A stretch of DNA of 64,000 nucleotides, taken from assembly GCA_003539495.1 (NCBI GenBank), contig DPPB01000020.1, positions 1 through 64,000 on the forward strand, read 5' to 3'. The stretch comes from Oscillibacter sp. GTDB taxonomy: Bacteria > Bacillota > Clostridia > Oscillospirales > Oscillospiraceae. How positions within the stretch are numbered: the stretch's first letter is position 1; each line of letters starts with the position of its first letter. Position numbers and translations under genes: made by a program. Shown here in pieces: positions 8,327 through 16,730 of the stretch. Under the pieces are notes generated by a model. That model was not told the origin of the DNA, did no database searches, and saw nothing but the letters and a program-made list of their open reading frames with translations.

Positions 8327-8977
8327 ATGACGAAGAAGAAAGGGATCCTGCTGGGTTCTCTGGCGCTTTTTGCGCTGGTTTTGATTTATGTGCTGTACCG
8401 ATTTAACTATCTGCCCCACCCGAAGTATTCTAACGAGAAATTCGGCATCGAGACCTACAGGAGCCAAGTGGACCGGGACGGGGACGGGGTGGACGATCAG
8501 ACGGACATTCTGCAGTCCGTCCGGGCGTATCTGGACACCCGGCCTAAGTATAAGAGCCGGTATTATGCCACCGGCTATCCGGACGACGGGTATGGGGTAT
8601 GCACAGACGTGGTGGCCTTCGGGCTGCTGGGGGCCGGGTATGACCTGATGGAGCTGCTGCATGAGGACGTACTGACCCACGGAGACCGCTACGACATTGA
8701 CCCGGTGGACAAAAACATCGACTTTCGCCGGGTGCGGAATCTGAAGGTCTACTTTAAAAACACCGCTATGGCTCTGACCACGGACATCCACGACATCGAC
8801 CAGTGGCAGGGTGGGGACATTGTAATTTTTGAAAATCACATCGGCATCGTTTCGGACAAGCGCAACGGAAAGGGCATCGCCTTCGTGCTGCACAACGGCA
8901 ATCCGTACCAGCGGTACTATGAGGAGGACATCCTGGAGCGCCGGAACGACCTTGTGGCGCATTACAGAATCAGCTGA
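8327..8977 (+). CDS. DUF1287 domain protein, membrane-anchored
   Basis: A 216-residue protein with an N-terminal hydrophobic anchor (residues about 6-24) and an extracytoplasmic DUF1287 domain. GYGVCTDVVAFG, NIDFRRVRNL and a later GDIVIFENHIGIV block fit this NlpC/P60-like family, with Cys in the CTD motif and His in the NHIG motif as likely catalytic residues. The role is unknown; cell-wall amidase or peptidase activity is a fair guess. An ATG at 8306 would add seven residues; I prefer 8327, with AAAGGG upstream, although the GGAGG is very close. The stop is 14 bp before csaA. Confidence 0.82.
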   Translation: MTKKKGILLGSLALFALVLIYVLYRFNYLPHPKYSNEKFGIETYRSQVDRDGDGVDDQTDILQSVRAYLDTRPKYKSRYYATGYPDDGYGVCTDVVAFGLLGAGYDLMELLHEDVLTHGDRYDIDPVDKNIDFRRVRNLKVYFKNTAMALTTDIHDIDQWQGGDIVIFENHIGIVSDKRNGKGIAFVLHNGNPYQRYYEEDILERRNDLVAHYRIS

Positions 8978-8991
8978 GAAGGGAGGAATTT

Positions 8992-9321
8992 ATGGCTACT
9001 TTTGATGATTTTATGAAGCTGGATATCCGGGTGGGCACCATCACGGAGGCGAAGACCTTTGAAAAGGCCCGGAGGCCGGCCTACCAGCTATGGGTGGATC
9101 TGGGCGAGGAGATCGGTGTGAAAAAAACCTCCGCTCAGATCACGGACTACTATAAGCCGGAAGACCTCATCGGCAAGCAGGTGCTGGCCGTGGTGAATTT
9201 CCCGCCGCGGCAGATCGCGGATTTTATGTCCGAGGTTTTGGTGCTGGGCACATACAGCGACGGGGGCGTGGTACTGATCGCTCCGGACAGAAAGGTCAAA
9301 AACGGAGACAAGCTGGGCTGA
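8992..9321 (+). CDS. csaA: tRNA-binding domain protein (CsaA-like)
   Basis: A 109-residue stand-alone OB-fold tRNA-binding domain of the type appended to methionyl-tRNA synthetase. The motifs LDIRVGTITEA near the start and VVNFPPRQIADFMSEVLVLG in the middle are those of CsaA. Bacillus CsaA has been described as a secretion-related chaperone, but an RNA-binding role is equally plausible. The ATG follows a GGGAGGAATTT ribosome site. It probably shares a transcript with the preceding DUF1287 gene. Confidence 0.9.
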   Translation: MATFDDFMKLDIRVGTITEAKTFEKARRPAYQLWVDLGEEIGVKKTSAQITDYYKPEDLIGKQVLAVVNFPPRQIADFMSEVLVLGTYSDGGVVLIAPDRKVKNGDKLG

Positions 9322-9374
9322 GGCACCGGCGGCCCGTTTTTATAAAAGCTCAAGAAGAAAGTTGAGGATCACCT

Positions 9375-10277
9375 ATGAATGAAATCAAAAAAACCGCTAT
9401 GGTCACCGTGTGCGGGCGGCCCAATGTGGGCAAGTCCAGCCTGACCAACGCCCTGGTGGGGGAGAAGATTGCCATCGTGTCGAGCAAGCCCCAGACCACC
9501 CGCAACCGCATTTACGGCGTGGTGAACCGGGGGGACACGCAGCTCGTGCTGCTGGATACCCCGGGGCTGCACAAGCCTCGGTCCCGGCTGGGGGACTACA
9601 TGGTAAAGGTCGTGCGGGAGAGCCTGGCGGATGTGGAGTGCGCGGTGCTGCTGGTGGAGCCCATCGCCCACGTGGGAGAGCCGGAGAAGATCCTGCTGGA
9701 GCGTATCCGGGAGGAGAAGCTGCCGTGCATCCTGTGTATCAACAAAATCGACACCGTTGCCAAAAAGGACGAGCTGCTGGCGGTGATCGACGCATATAGC
9801 CAGGCATACCCGGATTTTGCGGCTATCGTGCCTATCTCGGCGCGAAAGGGTGACGGATTGGAGGAGCTGATGGGCCTATTGGCGGGCTATGCCCAGGAGG
9901 GGCCGCAGCTTTTCCCCGATGGCATGACCACCGACCAGGCCGACAGCCAGGTCTGCGCTGAGACGGTGCGGGAGAAGATGCTTTTATGCTTGGACAAGGA
10001 GATCCCCCACGGCACCGCGGTGGAGGTGACCCGTTTTTCCGAGCGGGATAACGGCATTATCGACCTGGATGTGACCATCTACTGCGAAAAGGCCAGCCAC
10101 AAGGGCATTATCATCGGCAAAAACGGGGAGATGATCAAGCGCATCAGCACGTTAGCCCGGCGAGACATTGAAAAATTCATGGGCACGAAGGTGTATATGG
10201 AGACTTGGGTGAAGGTAAAGGAAAACTGGCGGGACAATGTGAATTTTATCCGCAGCCAGGGGTACAACGAGAACTGA
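9375..10277 (+). CDS. era: GTPase Era
   Basis: A 300-residue ribosome-assembly GTPase that binds the 3' end of 16S rRNA. G1 is GRPNVGKSS near residue 13, G3 is DTPGLHKP and G4 is NKID. The C-terminal KH type II domain is marked by GKNGEMIKRIS. Length and domain order are normal. The stop is followed immediately by a deletion-derived R1 repeat, then yqzL and recO, the standard Firmicutes neighbours. Confidence 0.97.
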   Translation: MNEIKKTAMVTVCGRPNVGKSSLTNALVGEKIAIVSSKPQTTRNRIYGVVNRGDTQLVLLDTPGLHKPRSRLGDYMVKVVRESLADVECAVLLVEPIAHVGEPEKILLERIREEKLPCILCINKIDTVAKKDELLAVIDAYSQAYPDFAAIVPISARKGDGLEELMGLLAGYAQEGPQLFPDGMTTDQADSQVCAETVREKMLLCLDKEIPHGTAVEVTRFSERDNGIIDLDVTIYCEKASHKGIIIGKNGEMIKRISTLARRDIEKFMGTKVYMETWVKVKENWRDNVNFIRSQGYNEN

Positions 10278-10375
10278 ACTGGTGAAAAATCTTCGATTTT
10301 TCTGCCAAAAGGCCCCCAGCCTGCTGCGCACATAAGTTTACCGCCTGCGGGCGGCAATCTCTGCGGGGCTTTTTG
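10278..10375 (-). repeat. R1 repeat, internally deleted copy (E)
   Basis: Read on the minus strand this keeps the R1 start (GCCCCGCAGAGATT), hairpin 1 (GCCGCCCGCAGGCGG), the TGTGCGCAGCAGGCTG core and hairpin 4 (GAAAAATCGAAGATTTTTC). It lacks hairpin 2 and most of hairpin 3. It begins right after the era stop codon and may be transcribed into the yqzL-recO leader. Confidence 0.7.
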
Positions 10376-10427
10376 CTGCGGCAAAGGGCAGAAAGCCAGA
10401 ACTTTCCACGGATGAAAATAGAGGCCC

Positions 10428-10580
10428 ATGGCAAGCTACCTGAAAAAGGAGGCGGCGGCTGTGGAGGACTACTGGAGTTTGTTTTGGGAGACGGGGGCAC
10501 CGGAGCTGTATATGCTGCACCGGGGCCGGGAGGATGAGAAATGCCGGGAGAACAAGGAAAAACCGTTGCCCACGGATTGA
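10428..10580 (+). CDS. yqzL: YqzL-like small protein
   Basis: A 50-residue reading frame between era and recO. The segment DYWSLFWETGAPELYMLHR resembles the YqzL family, whose members are short and carry a similar tryptophan-rich phrase (W-x-x-F-x-x-T-G-x-x-x-x-Y). In Bacillus yqzL occupies the same position beside era and recO, which strongly supports the call. Function is unknown. Its 3' end overlaps the recO start by 40 bp in another frame, so translation is likely coupled. The ATG lacks a strong ribosome site, which lowers confidence a little. Confidence 0.72.
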   Translation: MASYLKKEAAAVEDYWSLFWETGAPELYMLHRGREDEKCRENKEKPLPTD

Positions 10581-11299
10581 TCCTGCGGGAAACAGAGACA
10601 AAAGAAACGGACAAGATCCTCACCGTGCTTACGGCGGAGATGGGGAAAATCCCCGTCATCGCCCGGGGCGCCCGGCGGAAAAACAGCCGCCTGGCGGCGG
10701 CCTGCCAGCTGTTCGCGTGGTCGGAAATGACCCTATATAAGCGAGGGGACTGGTACTATCTGGACTCGGCAGACCCCGAGGAGCTGTTTGCGGGACTGCA
10801 AAAGGACCTGGTGCGCTTTGCCCTGGCGGCCTATCTGGCGGAGCTGACGGAGTTTGTGACCGGGGAGGAAAACCCCGCCCCGGAGCTGCTGCGGCTGCTG
10901 CTCAACGGGCTGTACGCTTTGGCAAAATTGGACAAAGACCCGGCACTGGTGAAGCCGGCGTTTACTTTCCGGCTGCTGGCCCTGGCAGGCTTTGAGCCCA
11001 TGATCGACGGCTGTGCCGTGTGCGGGGCGGAGACAGCCCAGAGCCCGGTGCTGGACGTGGTGCAGGGCGTGGTGCACTGCAGCAAATGCGGCGGCCCGGG
11101 GGGAGAAAGCTTTCCCCTGTCGGCGGCGTGCATGACGGCGCTGGAGCACATCCTCCATGGGCCGGACAGGAAGCTCTATAGCTTTACCCTGATGCCGGAG
11201 GACCTGAGGCTGCTGAATAGGGCGGCGGAGGGGTTCGCCGCGGCACAGCTGGAGCGGAGCTTCCGGACGCTGGGGTACTATAAGGCGATACTTATTTGA
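10541..11299 (+). CDS. recO: DNA repair protein RecO
   Basis: A 252-residue recombination mediator that loads RecA with RecR. The N-terminal OB-fold phrase GLILRETETKETDKILTVLT is typical. The C-terminal zinc site is visible as CAVCG followed by CSKCG. The ATG at 10541 follows a GGGAGGATGAGA ribosome site inside yqzL. No other gene follows before the repeat-rich gap. Confidence 0.93.
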   Translation: MPGEQGKTVAHGLILRETETKETDKILTVLTAEMGKIPVIARGARRKNSRLAAACQLFAWSEMTLYKRGDWYYLDSADPEELFAGLQKDLVRFALAAYLAELTEFVTGEENPAPELLRLLLNGLYALAKLDKDPALVKPAFTFRLLALAGFEPMIDGCAVCGAETAQSPVLDVVQGVVHCSKCGGPGGESFPLSAACMTALEHILHGPDRKLYSFTLMPEDLRLLNRAAEGFAAAQLERSFRTLGYYKAILI

Positions 11300-11753
11300 G
11301 AGAACGGGCGGACAGGGGCGTCCGGGCCTACGGATGACAAGGAAATTTGTGCAAGCCCGGTTCGGGCCGATGTGGGCATCGGCCCCTACGGAGTGTTTAC
11401 CGACAGGATTTTGTAGGGGGCGATGCCCACATCGCCCCGCGTCCGTTACAAGGGGCGCGGAAGAACGGGCGGGGTAGAACCCCGCCCCTACGGAAGCGTT
11501 ACAAGAGCTGCGGTGAGGTGAAGAATCCCCCAGTCACAGCTTCGCCGTGCCAGCCCCCTTTAGGCAAGGGGGCCAAGGGGACGGGGGATGCGGATTGCCA
11601 CAGCCAGTTTGCGAACTGGCCTCGCAATGACATGGTTTTTGCAAGGAGCCGGTGCAAGGCCGGCGGGCGGACAGGGTCGTTCGCCCCTACGGGATCATTT
11701 TGGCTTTATTTACATAGGAAAATTTATATTTCCAAGGCAAAAGAGGAAGATTC
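11300..11753. repeat. Repeat island between recO and mutS2
   Basis: This 454-bp gap holds no supported gene and is largely made of dispersed palindromes. P-type units ending or beginning with CTACGG occur at 11303-11333, 11364-11391, 11412-11447 (inverted), 11464-11493 and 11660-11692. An S unit (CCCCTTTAGGCAAGGGGG) lies at 11557 and a Q repeat at 11591-11632. The same S-then-Q order recurs at 34167-34248. The mutS2 ribosome site (AAGAGGAAGATTC) closes the gap. Confidence 0.75.
11591..11632 (+). repeat. Q-family palindromic repeat, copy 4
   Basis: The copy reads CGGATTGCCACAG, then CCAGTTTGCGAACTGG, then CCTCGCAATGACA. It is preceded by an S unit and GACGGGGGATG, as also seen for the copy at 34208. 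Confidence 0.8.
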
Positions 11754-14141
11754 ATGAATACATTGTTTGAAAAATCCATACGGACGTTGGAACTGCCGGT
11801 GGTTTTGGAGATGCTGGCGTCTCTGGCAGTGAGCGAGGCGGCCAAGGAGAAGTGCCGCCAGCTTTTGCCGGTGTGTGACCTGGAGGAGGCTGCACGACTG
11901 CAGGAGGAGACCCAGAGCGCCCGGGAACGGCTGGGGCTTTACGGCAGCCCCAGCTTTTCAGGGGTGAAGGATGTGTCCCGGGCGCTGAACCGGGCCGACC
12001 ACGGCGGGGTGCTGAACACAAGGGAGCTGCTGGATGTGGCAGACCTGCTGACGGCCTCCCGCCGGGTTTCGGAATACGACCGGGACCGGCAGGGGGAGAA
12101 AACCGTGCTGGACCACCTGTTCTCCGCCCTGCACACCAACAAATTCTTAGAAGACAAGATCCACGGAGCCATTTTGGACGAGGAAACCATTGCCGACTCC
12201 GCCAGCCCCGAGCTTGCCGACATCCGGCGTAAGATGCGTCTGGCGGCCAGCAAGGGCCGGCAAATTCTGCAGCGGATCATCTCCTCTCCCTCCTACGCCA
12301 AGGTCCTGCAGGAAGCCCTCATTACCCAGCGGGACGGGCGGTTTGTGGTGCCGGTGAAGGCCGAGTGCAAGGGGAGCATCCCGGGGCTGGTGCATGATAT
12401 TTCCTCCTCCGGGGCCACGCTGTTTGTGGAGCCCATGGGCGTGGTGCAGGCCAACAACGAGCTGAAGGAGCTACAGGCCCGGGAGGAAAAGGAGATCGAC
12501 CGCATCTTGCGCATCCTCTCCGGGGAGTGCGCGGCCCAGATGATGAACATCCTCTATGACTATGATATTTTGGTGCACCTGGATGTGATCTTTGCCAGGG
12601 GGCAGCTGAGCTACCGGATGAACGCGGCCAAGCCTATTTTGGCCCGGAGAGGCGGCATCGTGCTGCGCCGGGCCAGGCATCCGCTGCTGGACCAGGCCAA
12701 GGCAGTGCCCATTTCCCTGGAGCTGGGCAATTCCTATGATACCCTGGTCATCACCGGTCCCAATACCGGCGGCAAAACGGTGACGCTGAAAACCATCGGG
12801 CTGCTGACGCTCATGGCCCAGTGCGGGCTGCAGATCCCCGCTGACGACGGCTGCAGGCTGCGGGTCTTTGACCGGGTGCTGGCGGATGTGGGCGATGAGC
12901 AGAGCATCGAGCAGAGCCTGTCCACCTTCTCGGCGCATATGTCCAACACCGTGGAAATTCTGCATCAGGCGGACGAGAACAGCCTCCTGCTCTTTGACGA
13001 ACTGGGTGCGGGCACCGACCCGGTGGAGGGGGCGGCCCTGGCTATTGCCATCATTCAAAATGGGCGCAGCAAGGGCGCCCTTATTGCCGCCACCACCCAT
13101 TATGCGGAGATGAAAACCTTTGCCATGACCACCGCCGGGGTGGAAAACGCCAGCTGTGAGTTCGATGTGGCCACCCTGCGGCCCACCTATCGGTTGCTCA
13201 TCGGCATCCCCGGCAAGTCCAACGCCTTTGCAATTTCCCGGCGATTGGGGCTTGATGAGGAGGTCATTGCCGCTGCCAAGGCCCAGATGGACAGCGAGTC
13301 CATCCGCTTTGAGGATGTGCTGACCCAGCTGGAGGAGAAGCGCCAGCGGCTGGAAAAGGCCCAGGGCGAGGCGGACCGGCTGTGGCAGCAGAGCCAGGAG
13401 GATGCCCGAAAGGCACGGACCTTCCGGGAGCAGATGGAAAAGGCCAAGGAAAACGCCCGGAGTAAGGGTGAAAACGAGGCCCGGCGCATTGTGCGGCAGG
13501 CCCAGCAGCAGGTGGACGAAATATTCGCCGAGCTGGACGAGCTGCGCAGGAAAATGCAGCAGCAGGCAGATTTCCAGGCCATCAACGACGCAAAGGTATC
13601 GGCGAGGAAGCACATGAACGCCGCCCAGGAGGCCCTGCACCTGCGGGAGGAGGCCCCGGAGCCGGAGACTCCGTCCCGGCCTATTGTGGCCGGAGACCGG
13701 GTGGAGCTGCCCGGCGTGCGCACCGCCGCCACGGTGGTGCAGGTAAACGGCGACGGGAGCCTGGTGCTGCAGGCGGGAAAGATGAAAATGACCGCAAAGC
13801 CCGGGCAGGTGCGACTCATAGAGGGACAGCCCCAGCCGAAGAAGCGGGCGGCTGCGCCTAAAACGGGACCTGCGCCCACGCTGCATCTGGAGCGGCGGGC
13901 GTCCTCAGAGCTGGATATTCGGGGCTACGAGACCCTGGAGGCTGAGAGCGTGGTGGAAAACTACCTGGACGCAGCCGTTATGGCCAAGCTGGAGACGGTG
14001 ACCATTATCCACGGCAAGGGCACCGGGGCCCTGCGCAAGGCGGTGCATGAGATATTGAGGCGCAGCAAGGTGGTCAAGAGCTTCCGGCTGGGCCGCTACG
14101 GCGAGGGCGAGGCCGGCGTGACGGTGGTGGAGCTGAAGTGA
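11754..14141 (+). CDS. mutS2: Endonuclease MutS2
   Basis: A 795-residue MutS2/RqcU-family protein. The ABC-type ATPase has Walker A GPNTGGKTVT near residue 335 and Walker B LLFDELGAGTDP. A long coiled coil follows (about residues 510-630). The C-terminal Smr nuclease domain has LDIRGYETLEAE near residue 720 and HGKGTGALR. It lacks the mismatch-recognition domain of MutS. Known roles are recombination suppression and splitting of collided ribosomes. Length is normal. It stands alone between repeat DNA and the HPr gene. Confidence 0.96.
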   Translation: MNTLFEKSIRTLELPVVLEMLASLAVSEAAKEKCRQLLPVCDLEEAARLQEETQSARERLGLYGSPSFSGVKDVSRALNRADHGGVLNTRELLDVADLLTASRRVSEYDRDRQGEKTVLDHLFSALHTNKFLEDKIHGAILDEETIADSASPELADIRRKMRLAASKGRQILQRIISSPSYAKVLQEALITQRDGRFVVPVKAECKGSIPGLVHDISSSGATLFVEPMGVVQANNELKELQAREEKEIDRILRILSGECAAQMMNILYDYDILVHLDVIFARGQLSYRMNAAKPILARRGGIVLRRARHPLLDQAKAVPISLELGNSYDTLVITGPNTGGKTVTLKTIGLLTLMAQCGLQIPADDGCRLRVFDRVLADVGDEQSIEQSLSTFSAHMSNTVEILHQADENSLLLFDELGAGTDPVEGAALAIAIIQNGRSKGALIAATTHYAEMKTFAMTTAGVENASCEFDVATLRPTYRLLIGIPGKSNAFAISRRLGLDEEVIAAAKAQMDSESIRFEDVLTQLEEKRQRLEKAQGEADRLWQQSQEDARKARTFREQMEKAKENARSKGENEARRIVRQAQQQVDEIFAELDELRRKMQQQADFQAINDAKVSARKHMNAAQEALHLREEAPEPETPSRPIVAGDRVELPGVRTAATVVQVNGDGSLVLQAGKMKMTAKPGQVRLIEGQPQPKKRAAAPKTGPAPTLHLERRASSELDIRGYETLEAESVVENYLDAAVMAKLETVTIIHGKGTGALRKAVHEILRRSKVVKSFRLGRYGEGEAGVTVVELK

Positions 14142-14276
14142 TGGCGCCGGGTGGGAGAGTTGCTTGCCGCGAAACTCGGTGATTGTGGGGAAACGAAGCG
14201 GGTCGTTTTTGTGGGAAAAGTAAAAAATCGCCCGCGTAACACCGGGGTTTCTCGCTTTTTTCGTGGTTTTTGCCAT

Positions 14277-14303
14277 TGCAATCCCCGCCTCTTTCCGTAT
14301 AAT
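14277..14303 (+). promoter_or_regulatory. Putative sigma-A promoter of the HPr gene
   Basis: A TATAAT box at 14298-14303 lies 60 bp before the HPr start. TTGCAA at 14277 gives a 15-bp spacer, shorter than ideal; TTGCCA at 14270 gives 22. The -10 box is convincing, the -35 is not. Confidence 0.45.
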
Positions 14304-14362
14304 TAGAAGTGGTTAGGAAGAAGTTTTTCCGAATAACTGCTGTGCGTAAAGGAGAAGAGGAT

Positions 14363-14626
14363 ATGTATACACAGGAAATTACCGTGAAAAACGAGGTCGG
14401 GCTGCACGCCAGACCCGCCACCTATTTCATTCAGAAGGCCAATGAGTTCAAGTGCGGCATTTGGGTGGAGAAGGATGAGCGCCGCGTAAACGCCAAGAGC
14501 CTGCTGGGCGTGCTGAGCCTGGGCATCGTGGGCGGCACCACCATTACCCTCATTGCAGATGGCTCCGACGAGAAGGAAGCTGTGGCTGCGCTGGCCGAGC
14601 TCATCAACAGCAATTTCGGCGAATAA
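14363..14626 (+). CDS. ptsH: HPr family phosphocarrier protein
   Basis: An 87-residue HPr. His15 (EVGLHARPAT) is the site phosphorylated by enzyme I, and Ser46 (NAKSLLGVLSLGI) is the HPr-kinase site used in carbon catabolite control, so both regulatory residues are present. That separates it from Crh, which lacks His15. No enzyme I gene is adjacent. The start ATG follows GGAGAAGAGG. The gene has its own promoter candidate and a strong terminator, so it is probably monocistronic. Confidence 0.92.
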   Translation: MYTQEITVKNEVGLHARPATYFIQKANEFKCGIWVEKDERRVNAKSLLGVLSLGIVGGTTITLIADGSDEKEAVAALAELINSNFGE

Positions 14627-14631
14627 ATCAC

Positions 14632-14669
14632 AACAAAAGCGAAGCGGCCAAGCCCGCTTCGCTTTTGTT
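14632..14669 (+). terminator. Rho-independent terminator of the HPr gene
   Basis: A perfect 16-bp stem (AACAAAAGCGAAGCGG with CCGCTTCGCTTTTGTT) and a 6-base loop directly follow the HPr stop codon. The 3' arm itself supplies the T-rich tail. Confidence 0.85.
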
Positions 14670-14756
14670 CGCCTAAAAGGCTCTGCAGAGTTCGCCGGCA
14701 ACAGGCGGCGGTTTACGGGCGCTTGCCTTGGATCAGCTTTTGGCCTGAAAAAAAGC

Positions 14757-14785
14757 TTGCATTGCTTGACAATATATGATATAGT
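14757..14785 (+). promoter_or_regulatory. Putative promoter of the rimP-nusA operon
   Basis: TTGCAT and TATAGT are separated by 17 bp, about 100 bp before rimP, in a locally AT-rich stretch between two genes in the same direction. An alternative -35 TTGACA at 14766 lacks a well-placed -10. Confidence 0.55.
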
Positions 14786-14884
14786 ATGGGATGTAAGGTT
14801 ATTTTCGCAGAGTGGACTTCCCGGTCCGCTCTTTTTGTTGGCTAATTTGCGATCCTTAAAATTGCGGAAATGCGAGGATATTCG

Positions 14885-15340
14885 ATGAAAAAAGTAACGG
14901 AAATCGTGGCGGAGCTGGCCGCTCCCGTGGCTGCGGAGTTCGGCTGCGAGCTGTGGGACACGGAATATGTCCGGGAAGCCGGCCAGTGGTTTCTGCGGCT
15001 GTACCTGGACAAGGACGGCGGCGTGGACATCCTGGATTGCGAAAACGTGAGCCGGAGGGTCAGCGACCTGCTGGATGAGGCGGACCCCATCGAGGGCAGC
15101 TACATCTTTGAGGTGTCCTCTGCCGGGGCCGAGCGGCAGCTGAAGCGGCCATCTGATTTTGAAAAATTTCTGGGGAGCCCCGTGCTGCTGAAAACCTACC
15201 AGAATCGCGACGGGCGGAAGGAATTCCCCGGCGTGCTGAAGGAGTACGACGGCGGCGCAGTGGTACTGGAAATAGGTAAGCAGGAGCTGCGGTTTGAAAA
15301 AAATGAAGTCGCTATGGTGCGGCTGCGCATAGTTTTTTAA
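14885..15340 (+). CDS. rimP: Ribosome maturation factor RimP
   Basis: A 151-residue RimP, which helps assemble the 30S subunit. The N-terminal alpha/beta domain includes WFLRLYLDKDGGVDILDCE and the conserved VSSAGAERQL (VSSPG-type) motif; an SH3-like C-terminal domain follows. The ATG follows GCGAGGATATTCG; an upstream in-frame ATG at 14870 lacks such a site. It opens the canonical rimP-nusA-rnpM-L7Ae-infB cluster. Confidence 0.94.
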   Translation: MKKVTEIVAELAAPVAAEFGCELWDTEYVREAGQWFLRLYLDKDGGVDILDCENVSRRVSDLLDEADPIEGSYIFEVSSAGAERQLKRPSDFEKFLGSPVLLKTYQNRDGRKEFPGVLKEYDGGAVVLEIGKQELRFEKNEVAMVRLRIVF

Positions 15341-15455
15341 GCTGGCGAAACGGCCTGGGGGCGGCAAGCGCTGAGAGGCTTTCTAAGATACAATATTTTT
15401 TGTGGTTTAATTTTGTTATTATAGATTTTTCTTATACAGAACAGGAGATTCGGCT

Positions 15456-16526
15456 ATGAAATGTGAAGAAATCTTTGCCGCTTTGGCGCTGCTGGAAAAG
15501 GAACGCGGCATTCCCCAGGATTTTATGCTGGAAAAGATCGTGCAGGCCCTGGTCACCGCCTATAAGCGGGATCACGAGGACGTGGAAAACGTGGTGGTGG
15601 ACGTGAACGAGGAAAAGCATGACCTGAAAATGTTCGTGGAAAAGACAGTGGTGGAGGAGGTGGAGAACCCGGCTGCGGAGATCTCTGCTGAGGAGGCAAA
15701 GGCTCTCTCCGCCAAGTACCATGTGGGCGACACCGTGCGCTTCCCGGTGAAGAATGTGGACTTTGGCCGCATCGCCGCCGGCAACGGCAAGCAGGTCATC
15801 ATCCAGGGCCTGCGGGAGGCCGAGCACGGCATGATCTATGACGAGTTTAACTCCAAGCAGCACGAGATCCTCACCGGCACCGTGGTGCGTATCGACCAGC
15901 GCAGCGGCAGCGTTACCGTGCGCCTGGGCTCCGGTGCGGACGCCACCGACGCCGTGCTGCCTCTGGGCGAGCAGGTCAGTGGAGAGGAATACTATGAGGG
16001 GCAGCTGCTGAAGGTCTATCTGATGGATGTGCGCCGGGGCAGCCGGGGCCCCCAGATGCTCATCTCCCGGACCCATCCGGGGCTGGTGAAGCGCCTGTTT
16101 GAGCTGGAGGTGCCGGAGATCTTTGACGGCACGGTGGAGATTCGCTCCATCGCCCGGGAGGCCGGCAGCCGCACCAAGATGGCGGTGTATTCCTCCGATG
16201 AAAATGTGGATCCCATCGGCGCTTGCGTGGGCCCCCGGGGCCAGCGGGTGAACGCCATTGTGGAGGAACTCCGGGGCGAGAAGATCGACATCGTCCCCTT
16301 CAGCGAGGACCCGGCACAGTTCGTGGCCTCGGCCCTGGCTCCGGCAGATGTCATCAGCGTACAACTGGCCGAGGAGGGCAAGGCCTGCCGGGCCATCGTG
16401 CCCGACGACCAGCTGAGCCTGGCCATCGGTAAGGAGGGGCAGAATGCCCGCCTGGCCGCCCGGCTCACCGGCTATAAGATCGACATCAAGCCCGCCTCCT
16501 ATCACGAGGAAGCGGCGGCTGAGTAA
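15456..16526 (+). CDS. nusA: Transcription factor NusA
   Basis: A 356-residue NusA with N-terminal RNA-polymerase-binding domain, an S1 domain around residues 130-200 (LTGTVVRIDQRSGSVTVRLG) and two KH domains (DPIGACVGPRGQRVNAIV and SLAIGKEGQNARLAARLTG). It lacks the acidic C-terminal repeats of Proteobacteria, as is normal for Firmicutes. It acts on pausing, termination and antitermination. An R1 repeat sits immediately after its stop codon, within the operon. Confidence 0.96.
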   Translation: MKCEEIFAALALLEKERGIPQDFMLEKIVQALVTAYKRDHEDVENVVVDVNEEKHDLKMFVEKTVVEEVENPAAEISAEEAKALSAKYHVGDTVRFPVKNVDFGRIAAGNGKQVIIQGLREAEHGMIYDEFNSKQHEILTGTVVRIDQRSGSVTVRLGSGADATDAVLPLGEQVSGEEYYEGQLLKVYLMDVRRGSRGPQMLISRTHPGLVKRLFELEVPEIFDGTVEIRSIAREAGSRTKMAVYSSDENVDPIGACVGPRGQRVNAIVEELRGEKIDIVPFSEDPAQFVASALAPADVISVQLAEEGKACRAIVPDDQLSLAIGKEGQNARLAARLTGYKIDIKPASYHEEAAAE

Positions 16527-16529
16527 GAA

Positions 16530-16708
16530 GCCTCGCAGAGTTCGCGTCCGCAGACGCGAAAAATTGAGATTATTTTCTCTCGCGACATGCGCGTGAGAGA
16601 AAATACTGCTCAGGCTGCCAGTGTGGAATTTTGAGCCATGGGCTCAAAATTATGCGCGCAGCAGACTGCGAGCCTTTTGTTGGAAAATTCCAGAGGAATT
16701 TTCGACAG
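16530..16708 (+). repeat. R1 structured repeat, full copy A
   Basis: This begins GCCTCGCAGAG directly after nusA and ends TTTTCGACAG. Four hairpins are visible: TTCGCGTCCGCAGACGCGAA (16541), ATTTTCTCTC with GAGAGAAAAT (16572), AATTTTGAGCC with GGCTCAAAATT (16627) and GAAAATTCC with GGAATTTTC (16683). The unpaired core GCGCGCAGCAGACTGC is shared with copies at 27.6, 28.6 and 35.8 kb. It would be transcribed between nusA and rnpM. I see no long flanking duplication here. Confidence 0.85.
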
Positions 16709-16730
16709 CATAAACTAGGGAGGGTACGCC

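Noticed and set aside
11300..11753. CRISPR array
   Set aside because: The repeats are palindromic units of differing length and orientation without regular spacers, and no cas gene is present anywhere in the window.
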